Position numbers and translations under genes: made by a program. Below are positions 1-5,301 of a stretch of DNA of 7,280 nucleotides, piece by piece. The notes under the pieces were generated by a model, which saw only the letters and a list, made by a program, of their open reading frames with translations, did not search any database and had not been told where the DNA came from. Position 1 is the stretch's first letter, and each line of letters begins with the position of its first letter. This DNA is from Acidobacteriota bacterium (GTDB lineage Bacteria; Acidobacteriota; Vicinamibacteria; Vicinamibacterales; JAFNAJ01): NCBI GenBank assembly GCA_017860085.1, contig JAFNAJ010000126.1:1-7280 (forward strand), given 5' to 3'.

Positions 1-1533
1 CGTGGGGTGGTGGGCAACGTCTACAAGGGCCGGGTGTCGAAGGTGCTGCCCGGCATGCAGTCGGCCTTCATCGACCTCGGGCTGGAGCGCGACGGCTTTC
101 TGTACGTCTCTGACGTCGTCAACACGATCGAGGAGTTCGAGCGCCTCGAGGGCGGCGACGAAGACGAGGAGCCCCCCGAACCGTCTGCGGAGGCTGCCGA
201 CCGAGCTCAGACAGGGGAGGCCACCACGGAGGCCTCCAGTGGGCCCGAGGGCGTGAGCCAGGCACGCCAGGACCGCGGCGGCCGGCGACGGCCGCCGGCC
301 GACCGTCCCCCCGATCAGAAGATCGAAGACCTGCTGCGCGAGGGCCAGGACATCGTCGTGCAGGTGTCGAAGGAACCGCTCGGCACCAAGGGCGCGAGGC
401 TGACGTCGCACGTCTCCATTCCCGGGCGATTCCTGGTCTTCATGCCCACCACCGAGCACGTCGGCGTGTCGCGCAAGATCGACTCTCGCGACGAGCGGGC
501 CCGCCTCCGCGGCATCGTCCGCCGGTTCCGCGACGAGCACGGCTTCACCGGCGGCGTCATCGTGCGAACGGCGGCCGCCGGGCGCCCCGAGCCAGACATC
601 GTGGGCGACCTGCTCTTCTTTCTCGAGGTCTGGCAGGAGATCCGCAAGCGGTCCGAGAGCCTGCGTGCGCCCGCGGTGCTCTATCGCGAGCAGAGCCTCG
701 TGTCGAAGCTGCTGCGCGACCTGCTCACCACCGACTACGCCGCCATCCGGATCGACAACGGCGTCGAGCACCGGCGCGCCCTCGAGTTCATCGAGCGCGT
801 CATGCCGGTGATGGCCCCGCGCGTCACGCACTACACCAAGTCGTTCCCCATCTTCGACGAGTACGGGGTCCAGAGCGAAATCGACAAGGCGCTGAGAAGC
901 AAGGTGTGGCTGAAGTCGGGCGGCTACATCGTGATCAACCAGACCGAGGCGCTCGTGGCGATCGACGTGAACACGGGGCGCTACGTGGGAAAGAAGTCGG
1001 CCGGGCGGCTCGAGGACACCATCGTCAAGACCAACCTCGAGGCCGCCAAGGAGATCGTGCGGCAGATCCGGCTGCGCGACCTCGGCGGCATCATCGTGCT
1101 CGACTTCATCGACATGGAGGAGAAGAAGAATCGCCAGAAGGTCTACCAGGTGGTCGAGCAGGAACTGCGCCGCGATCGGTCACCCTCGAAGGCCATCCAG
1201 GTGTCCGACTTCGGCCTCGTCATCGTGACGCGCAAGCGCGTGAAGCAGAGCCTCGAGCGGCTGCTCACCGACCAGTGCCCCTACTGCTCGGGCGCGGGCA
1301 CGATCAAATCGAGCGCGACGATCTGCTTCGAGATCCTGAACGAGCTCCGCAAGGTGGCGGGTGATCTCGACGGCCAGGGGGTGCTGCTGCGGGTGAACCC
1401 CGACATCGCCCAGTCGCTGCAGCGCGAGGAGGTCGAAGTGCTGCGGGACGCCGAGAGCGTGATTGGAAAGAAGATCGTGGTGAAGCCAGACCCGCAGCTT
1501 CACCACGAGCAGTTCGACGTGATGGCAATCTAG
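1..1533 (+). CDS. rng: Ribonuclease E/G family endoribonuclease (RNase G type), 5'-truncated
   Basis: Single-strand-specific endoribonuclease of the Rne/Rng family, acting in the cytoplasm in rRNA maturation and mRNA decay (family knowledge). The frame is open from base 1, and the first visible residues (RG-VVGNVYKGRV) already lie inside the S1 RNA-binding domain. About 40 N-terminal residues are therefore probably upstream, and the GTG at base 7 is not the true start. The catalytic DNase I-like domain has the metal-binding pair: Asp at 964-966 in AIDVNTG (Asn at 970-972) and Asp at 1102-1104 in VLDFIDME, equivalent to E. coli RNase E D303 and D346. The zinc-link CPYC has its cysteines at 1276-1278 and 1285-1287. 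The protein ends shortly after the RNase G-like C-terminal region, with no long RNase E degradosome scaffold. The S1 domain carries an extra segment at 148-312, acidic then basic and Pro-rich. The stop lies 4 bp from the stop of the convergent DUF4097 gene. Confidence 0.96.
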   Translation, partial: RGVVGNVYKGRVSKVLPGMQSAFIDLGLERDGFLYVSDVVNTIEEFERLEGGDEDEEPPEPSAEAADRAQTGEATTEASSGPEGVSQARQDRGGRRRPPADRPPDQKIEDLLREGQDIVVQVSKEPLGTKGARLTSHVSIPGRFLVFMPTTEHVGVSRKIDSRDERARLRGIVRRFRDEHGFTGGVIVRTAAAGRPEPDIVGDLLFFLEVWQEIRKRSESLRAPAVLYREQSLVSKLLRDLLTTDYAAIRIDNGVEHRRALEFIERVMPVMAPRVTHYTKSFPIFDEYGVQSEIDKALRSKVWLKSGGYIVINQTEALVAIDVNTGRYVGKKSAGRLEDTIVKTNLEAAKEIVRQIRLRDLGGIIVLDFIDMEEKKNRQKVYQVVEQELRRDRSPSKAIQVSDFGLVIVTRKRVKQSLERLLTDQCPYCSGAGTIKSSATICFEILNELRKVAGDLDGQGVLLRVNPDIAQSLQREEVEVLRDAESVIGKKIVVKPDPQLHHEQFDVMAI

Positions 1534-1537
1534 GGAC

Positions 1538-2599
1538 TTACTTCTTCGTCACGGCCACGTTGCCGCTGAAGCTCGCGAGGCGCACCCACGCCGCGCCGTC
1601 GCCGAAGGTCCCCCGCAGGCTGTGGTTCATCCGTTCGTCGCTCTGGCTGGCCACGTTCAGCGGCAGGTCGGACCGGATGCGCCCGCTGAACGAGCTGGCC
1701 TCGAGCTCGAAACCCACCTTCCCGTCGAGCGTGAGCATCACCGAGCCCGAGTGCGACTTGAGCTCGTAGCGCCCGCCCTTGACGATCGCGGCGGAGAGTT
1801 CGAGGTCGCCACTCACCGACTCGGCCGTGGCGCGCTCGCAGACTCCCCCGAGCAGCCGCACGGCGCCGCTCACGCTGCCGGCCTCGACGCTGCGCGCCTT
1901 GAACTCCTTGATCAGGACGTCGCCGCTGACGCTCTTGGCCTGCAGGTCGCCATCGGCCTGGGTGGTCGAGAGCATCACGTCACCCGACACCGACTTGAGC
2001 GAGACGCGGGCGCCCAGGTTTGCCGCGGCAATGTCACCGCTCACGGTGGAGAGGTCCACCGGGCCCGTGACACCAGAGATGTTGATGTCGCCCGACACGG
2101 CGCGCACGTCGGCGGATGCGGTTGCCGGCAGCGACACGGTGTACTCGACCCAGGTCTTGCTGTGCCGCTCCCACTGGCTGCGATCCTTGGGGACCGTTCG
2201 CACCTCGACGCGGCCCGCACTCTCGGTGATCTCGACTCGGGTGGCCTCGAGCAGCGCCTTGGCCGAGGCCTCGTCGCGCGCCCTGGCGCTCTTGACCGCC
2301 TCGACGCGGATGTCCGACCCGCCCGAGCCGGCGATCTTGATGTTTCCAGCGATGTTGTTCAGGACGAGTCCCGCGCCGGGCCCGGCCTTGAAGGTGCGCA
2401 CGATGCGCTCGGTCTGGACGGGGCCTGCCGTTTTCTCCTGTCCCTGCGTTTCGCCAGCCCATGCCGGTGCCGCGGGCGGGGCGGGTGGAGCCGGGGGAGC
2501 CGGCGGCGTGGCCTGCACGGAGGCCGACTGGGCGCCTGCGAGCGCCGGGAGCAGGGCCGCCAGAACGATGGTGTGAATGCCGATGGTCCGTGTGCTCAT
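1538..2599 (-). CDS. Exported DUF4097-family beta-strand repeat protein
   Basis: Protein of 353 residues. An N-terminal signal peptide (about residues 1-23, hydrophobic core TIVLAALLPALAGA) predicts export to the periplasm or cell surface. A low-complexity Pro/Ala stretch (about 32-46, PPA units) follows as a flexible linker. From about residue 168 the protein is built of regular beta repeats marked by a V/F/H-SG-D/x motif. Motif serines fall near 169, 187, 205, 225, 244, 263, 284, 305 and 345, mostly 18-21 residues apart, as expected for the right-handed beta-solenoid 'putative adhesin' DUF4097 fold. No enzymatic motif is visible and the biochemical role of the family is unknown. The start ATG at 2599 is 8 bp after the anti-sigma stop, with only a weak AGG-type ribosome site overlapping that stop. 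It is the third gene of the sigma/anti-sigma operon, so it is probably an envelope effector or sensor of that regulon (inference). The first two residues after the stop codon lie almost against the convergent ribonuclease gene. Confidence 0.9.
   Translation of the reverse strand: MSTRTIGIHTIVLAALLPALAGAQSASVQATPPAPPAPPAPPAAPAWAGETQGQEKTAGPVQTERIVRTFKAGPGAGLVLNNIAGNIKIAGSGGSDIRVEAVKSARARDEASAKALLEATRVEITESAGRVEVRTVPKDRSQWERHSKTWVEYTVSLPATASADVRAVSGDINISGVTGPVDLSTVSGDIAAANLGARVSLKSVSGDVMLSTTQADGDLQAKSVSGDVLIKEFKARSVEAGSVSGAVRLLGGVCERATAESVSGDLELSAAIVKGGRYELKSHSGSVMLTLDGKVGFELEASSFSGRIRSDLPLNVASQSDERMNHSLRGTFGDGAAWVRLASFSGNVAVTKK
2462..2506 (-). repeat. Pro/Ala-rich (PPA) tandem codon repeat in DUF4097 linker
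   Basis: Codons 32-46 of the DUF4097 protein encode PPAPPAPPAPP followed by AAPA. The DNA is an imperfect 9-bp repeat of Pro-Pro-Ala codons with third-position differences between units. It sits directly after the signal peptide and presumably spaces the folded repeat domain away from the membrane. Because it is a short tandem repeat, its length may vary between related strains. Confidence 0.7.
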
Positions 2600-2607
2600 G
2601 GTTCTGC

Positions 2608-3345
2608 CTATGACTTCGTGAGATCTCCGATGATTCGTGCGGCGCCGGCCTCGTCACCCTTCCGCATCTCGTTCATCAGCGCGATGGTGTCCTGGAGCAG
2701 GGCGACCTTCCGACGGAATGCGTCGAACAGGCTTTCCTGCGCCACCCGGCTACCCGGCTGCGATCGCAGCGCTGCGCGGCTTTCGTCAATCGCCCCATCG
2801 ATGAGTTCCAGGTTCTTGCGCAGCGTGGCCACCACCTCGGGATCCAGCGGAACGTCGCTCGCGCTGGCGACCTTCTCGAGCCCTGCGATGGCGTTCTCGT
2901 AGTGATCCGCCGCCAGCTGCAGCTCGTTCTCAATGGATTGGACGAGTTGGTCCTGGCCGGCGTTGCCCGCAACGCCAGCCGAGGAAGACGATTGCCGGCC
3001 GAGGCCCGCGTACCACGCAACGCCGACGGTGGCAAAGAGCAGCGCCGCGGCCGCGGCGAGCCACGGCCACGAGTACGAGATGCGAGCACCGCCCGCACGG
3101 CGGTTCCCGACCTCCGCAAAGCCGGGCTCGGCGTTGAGCCGCGCGGCCACGCGGTGCCAGGCGTCTGGCGGCACGGGCTTGCCGTCGAGCGTAGCTGCCG
3201 TTCGTGTGATCCGCCGCAGGTCGGCCACGAGGCGCTGGCACGATTCGCACGAGGCCAGATGCCGCTCCGCCGCGCCGTCGAGTCTGTGTCCCGGCTCCCC
3301 CTCGACCAGGGCGGGAACGTGATCAAGGAACTCGTGGCAGGTCAT
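2608..3345 (-). CDS. Zinc-finger (ZAS/zf-HC2) transmembrane anti-sigma factor
   Basis: Protein of 245 residues that should hold the neighbouring ECF sigma factor inactive at the inner membrane until a signal releases it. The cytoplasmic N-terminus has the zinc anti-sigma signature: Cys3, then His29-x3-Cys33-x2-Cys36 (HLASCESC). A single hydrophobic segment at about 93-113 (from WPWLAAAA to WYAG) is the membrane span. The remaining 130 residues are predicted periplasmic, helical and charged, possibly coiled coil, with no known sensor domain that I recognise. The start ATG (3345-3343) overlaps the sigma stop as ATGA and is preceded by a good ribosome site (GGAGAAG, complement of 3351-3357). The reading frame stays open far upstream, but that part is antiparallel-free overlap with sigma coding sequence in another frame and is not real coding. 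Zinc or thiol-redox sensing is possible for ZAS proteins, but the real stimulus cannot be read from sequence. Confidence 0.93.
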   Translation of the reverse strand: MTCHEFLDHVPALVEGEPGHRLDGAAERHLASCESCQRLVADLRRITRTAATLDGKPVPPDAWHRVAARLNAEPGFAEVGNRRAGGARISYSWPWLAAAAALLFATVGVAWYAGLGRQSSSSAGVAGNAGQDQLVQSIENELQLAADHYENAIAGLEKVASASDVPLDPEVVATLRKNLELIDGAIDESRAALRSQPGSRVAQESLFDAFRRKVALLQDTIALMNEMRKGDEAGAARIIGDLTKS

Positions 3346-3941
3346 GCCCGCTTCTCCAAGAGGTGCGGACCCGTGACGGCGTCCGTCGCCACCGAGGGCT
3401 GCGTCAGGAAGTGCCGAATGCGCAGCCGTGCCTTGTGGACCTGCGACTTCGACGTGCCCTCGGCAATGCCCAGGATCGTCGCGACCTCCCGGTGCTCGAA
3501 GCCCTCGACGTCGTGCAGCAGGAAGGCCGCTCGATAGCCCTCGGGGAGGACCGCAATTGCGCGCTCGAGGTCGAGGCGGCTCACGCTCATCTCCGGCACC
3601 TGCACTCCAGGCTCGGCCATCCGCACAGGGTCGAGGGTCTCGGTCTTCTGCTCGTCGTGTGCGGCGCGACTCCGCGTCCGATCCACGCAGAGGTTCATCG
3701 CGAGCCGATAGATCCAGGTGCCCAGCGCCGAGTCGCCCCTGTAACCGTCGATCTTCCGGAACACTTGCAGGAACACCTCCTGCAAGGCGTCCTCCGCGTC
3801 CGAGGCATTGCCCAGCATCCGCCACGCCAGGTTGTAAAGACGACGGGCGTGCAGCCGGTAGAGCTCCTCGTAGGCATCCATGTCGCCCTGCTTCAGCCTC
3901 CGGGCCAGCGTGGCGTCGGCGGTGCGTGGCACGTCTGTCAT
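3342..3941 (-). CDS. ECF-type RNA polymerase sigma factor (sigma-70 family, RpoE-like)
   Basis: Protein of 199 residues from the ATG at 3941. Region sigma-2 covers about residues 22-90, with the core-binding and -10 melting elements visible as SDAEDALQEVFLQVF and TWIYRLAMNLCVD. Region sigma-4 covers about 125-178, with LPEGYRAAFLLHDVEG, the REVATILGIAEGTSKS helix-turn-helix and a following KARLRIRHFL recognition helix. The two are joined by a roughly 35-residue linker and there is no sigma-3 domain, as expected for ECF sigmas. A GTG at 3998 would add 19 residues. I prefer ATG 3941 because MTDVPRTADATLARRLKQGD is a typical ECF N-terminus, although no clear Shine-Dalgarno precedes it. The gene overlaps the anti-sigma gene by 4 bp (ATGA), so the pair should be made in matched amounts. 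The candidate promoter upstream looks like an ECF target, which suggests autoregulation. The ECF subgroup cannot be assigned by eye. Confidence 0.96.
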   Translation of the reverse strand: MTDVPRTADATLARRLKQGDMDAYEELYRLHARRLYNLAWRMLGNASDAEDALQEVFLQVFRKIDGYRGDSALGTWIYRLAMNLCVDRTRSRAAHDEQKTETLDPVRMAEPGVQVPEMSVSRLDLERAIAVLPEGYRAAFLLHDVEGFEHREVATILGIAEGTSKSQVHKARLRIRHFLTQPSVATDAVTGPHLLEKRA

Positions 3942-3987
3942 GATTGGACGTAAACCCGGTGGCCGAACGTTGCCCGTGGATGAACGG

Positions 3988-4008
3988 CGCAGGCACACGC
4001 GGCCTGCG
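3988..4008 (-). other. Perfect 7-bp inverted repeat (stem-loop) at the predicted 5' end of the sigma operon mRNA
   Basis: Arms CGCAGGC (3988-3994) and GCCTGCG (4002-4008) are perfectly complementary across a 7-nt loop. The structure lies immediately downstream of the candidate -10 box, so the transcript would begin with or just before this hairpin. No T-run follows on either strand, which argues against an intrinsic terminator. It could be a 5' stabilising hairpin, a protein-binding operator, or chance. Confidence 0.55.
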
Positions 4009-4012
4009 GAAT

Positions 4013-4040
4013 GAGACGAGGACGCCCGGGGGTTCGTTCA
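4013..4040 (-). promoter_or_regulatory. Candidate ECF-sigma promoter for the sigma/anti-sigma/DUF4097 operon
   Basis: On the minus strand, TGAAC (complement of 4036-4040) and CGTCTC (complement of 4013-4018) are separated by exactly 17 bp. This resembles the ECF consensus of a GAAC-containing -35 box and a CGTC -10 box at 16-17 bp spacing. Transcription would begin near 4005-4008 and leave a leader of about 65 nt before the sigma ATG. The -35 box overlaps the TGA stop of the alkyltransferase-like gene. This is a match by eye to a degenerate consensus in GC-rich DNA, so it is a candidate only. Confidence 0.5.
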
Positions 4041-4388
4041 GGACACTGCGCGGCGGCCGCGGGACCCCGCCCACCGAACGGTGGCGAAGTCGAGGATGCG
4101 TCGGCCCCGCACGCGGATCCCCTCGGCCGTCAGGAGACTCCGCTTCATGTCCTCGTAGCCGGCGTAGCCTCCAAGCTCGCCCCCGGCTGCCACGACCCTG
4201 TGACAGGGGACGGCAGGGTCGCCGCAGTCGCGCATCAGGTTGCCGACCGCGCGCCAGGCGCGGCGACGTCCCGCGAGCGCCGCCACGTCGCCGTAGGTGG
4301 CCACGCGGCCCGGCGGGATGCTCCTGACCACCGCGAAGACCCGCCTCGCGAACGCGGTCGCGCTGGGCCGCCCGCGAGGGCGCGTCAC
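4038..4388 (-). CDS. Small MGMT-family DNA alkyltransferase-like protein (Ogt/ATL C-terminal domain only)
   Basis: Protein of 116 residues from GTG at 4388, containing only the DNA-binding/active-site domain of O6-alkylguanine-DNA alkyltransferases. Visible features are the helix-turn-helix beginning VATYGDVAALAG (Tyr32), the arginine-finger region RAVGNLMR (Arg46), the active-site motif PCHRVV with Cys62 and His63, and the later KRSLLTAEG with Glu89. True alkyltransferase-like (ATL) proteins replace the cysteine with Trp or Ala. Here the Cys is kept, so the protein could transfer alkyl groups as well as bind lesions. Asp57 takes the place of the Asn that usually precedes the Pro upstream of PCHR. 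The frame is open to an ATG at 4523, but that extension overlaps the barrel gene and looks like shadow coding. GTG 4388 lies 4 bp past the barrel stop and matches the family length. The ribosome site is weak. It is the last gene of the minus-strand block before the sigma operon. Confidence 0.85.
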   Translation of the reverse strand: MTRPRGRPSATAFARRVFAVVRSIPPGRVATYGDVAALAGRRRAWRAVGNLMRDCGDPAVPCHRVVAAGGELGGYAGYEDMKRSLLTAEGIRVRGRRILDFATVRWAGSRGRRAVS

Positions 4389-4392
4389 GAGG

Positions 4393-5301
4393 CTACTGGC
4401 CAACCGTGACCCGCACGCGGAACGTGAATCCCCCGAGGTCGGTCTCGCCAAACGCCTTCGAGACGCCGCCCTCGCCCAGCGCATCGGGCACCCACCGGTA
4501 GTTGACCTCGACGCCGGTGCCAAGCCACCGCCACAGGGGGACGTCCACGCCGCCGAGCACGTGGTAGCTGGTGAACGACTCGCTCACGGCGTCCCCCGCC
4601 TCGGCGAACGGTGACTCTTCTTCGTACTGGACGAATCCGATGCCGCCGCCCGCGTAAGGGATGAAACGCGGGCGCCGCGGCGCCGACGATGCGGGACGCG
4701 TTGATGCGGCCTGCGGCGCGGCCGGACGCTGCGGCGGCGCGGCCCCTGCCCGGGGCGGCTCTTTCGTCGGCGCTTTCGGGGGCGTCCTTGCCGGGGGTTT
4801 CTGAGGCGTTGCGCGGGCCCGCCGCACGAAGCGGTAGCCGCCGGTCAACTCGAGAGGCGTCACCGTGACGTCGAGCGGAATTCCCAACTCGAAAACCTCG
4901 CCCTGGTACTCGTACACACGCTGGCCCGTGTCGGAGAAGCGCGAGAGATCGAACTGGAAGAAGAAGCCCGAGCGATGGGAGACACGGGCGCCGCCACCAA
5001 ACGCTGAACCGCTCGATGATCCGAGGACCGCGTTGAACGTCTCGCTTGCCGTGAACGAGGTGTAGGCGAACGTGCCGAAGCCCTGGAAGCTGAGGGCCGG
5101 CTCTCGCGGTGGCGTGCGGCGCGCCGGCGGTGCCGGCTGGCGAGGCGCCGCTGGCTTGGCCGGTTGCGCCTGCACGTCGCCTCCGTCGTCGCCGTCCGGC
5201 ACCTCCTGCGCCACGGCTGGTGCCGCAAGCATCGTGAGCGCCGCCACCACGAGGAGATAGCCGCCCAGGACGCTGCCCGTCGATCTCGACTGGCGCCTCA
5301 T
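4393..5301 (-). CDS. Exported outer-membrane beta-barrel-like protein with Pro-rich inserts
   Basis: Protein of 302 residues. The signal peptide is clear (about residues 1-31: basic RRQSR, hydrophobic YLLVVAALTMLAA, cleavage at AVA-QE). A Pro/Ala/Arg-rich segment (about 44-68) leads into alternating aromatic/glycine strands typical of small porin-like barrels, such as FQGFGTFAYTSF, GFFFQFDLSRF and ELTGGYRFV. A second Pro/Ala/Lys/Arg-rich insert (about 161-211) interrupts the barrel. Strands then resume with RFIPYAGGGIGFVQY, SYHVLGGVDVPLW, TGVEVNYRW and FTFRVRVTVGQ. The last residue is Gln rather than the aromatic residue common in outer-membrane proteins. The start ATG (5301-5299) overlaps the protease stop as ATGA, and a GGGGATC sequence precedes it. 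No family name can be given with confidence; it is likely an OmpW/OmpA-barrel-like protein of unknown ligand. Barrel assignment rests on strand pattern and signal peptide only. Confidence 0.8.
   Translation of the reverse strand: MRRQSRSTGSVLGGYLLVVAALTMLAAPAVAQEVPDGDDGGDVQAQPAKPAAPRQPAPPARRTPPREPALSFQGFGTFAYTSFTASETFNAVLGSSSGSAFGGGARVSHRSGFFFQFDLSRFSDTGQRVYEYQGEVFELGIPLDVTVTPLELTGGYRFVRRARATPQKPPARTPPKAPTKEPPRAGAAPPQRPAAPQAASTRPASSAPRRPRFIPYAGGGIGFVQYEEESPFAEAGDAVSESFTSYHVLGGVDVPLWRWLGTGVEVNYRWVPDALGEGGVSKAFGETDLGGFTFRVRVTVGQ
4669..4821 (-). other. Pro/Ala/Lys/Arg-rich low-complexity insert within the beta-barrel protein
   Basis: Codons 161-211 of the barrel protein encode about 51 residues made mostly of Pro, Ala, Thr, Arg and Lys, with one acidic residue (Glu181). 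It separates the strand GGYRFV from the strand FIPYAGGGIGF. In OmpW/OmpA-like barrels this junction is usually a short turn, probably on the periplasmic side. The segment is likely disordered and cationic. Confidence 0.7.

Noticed and set aside
1622..2902. A 426-codon open frame on the plus strand opposite DUF4097 and anti-sigma
   Set aside because: It spans two well-supported opposite-strand genes and their junction, and its low-complexity Arg/Gly/Ala/His content indicates a shadow frame.
3988..4008. The inverted repeat as an intrinsic terminator for the alkyltransferase operon
   Set aside because: No T-run follows the stem on either strand. A short GC stem alone is not enough in GC-rich DNA.
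3346..4074. N-terminal extension of the anti-sigma frame by over 240 codons
   Set aside because: The extension overlaps the complete sigma gene in another frame. The zinc motif beginning at MTCHEF marks the normal N-terminus and a good ribosome site precedes ATG 3345.
4389..4523. 45-residue extension of the alkyltransferase-like protein
   Set aside because: It overlaps the barrel protein's last strands, is Arg/Ser-rich without homology that I recognise, and would exceed the usual domain length.
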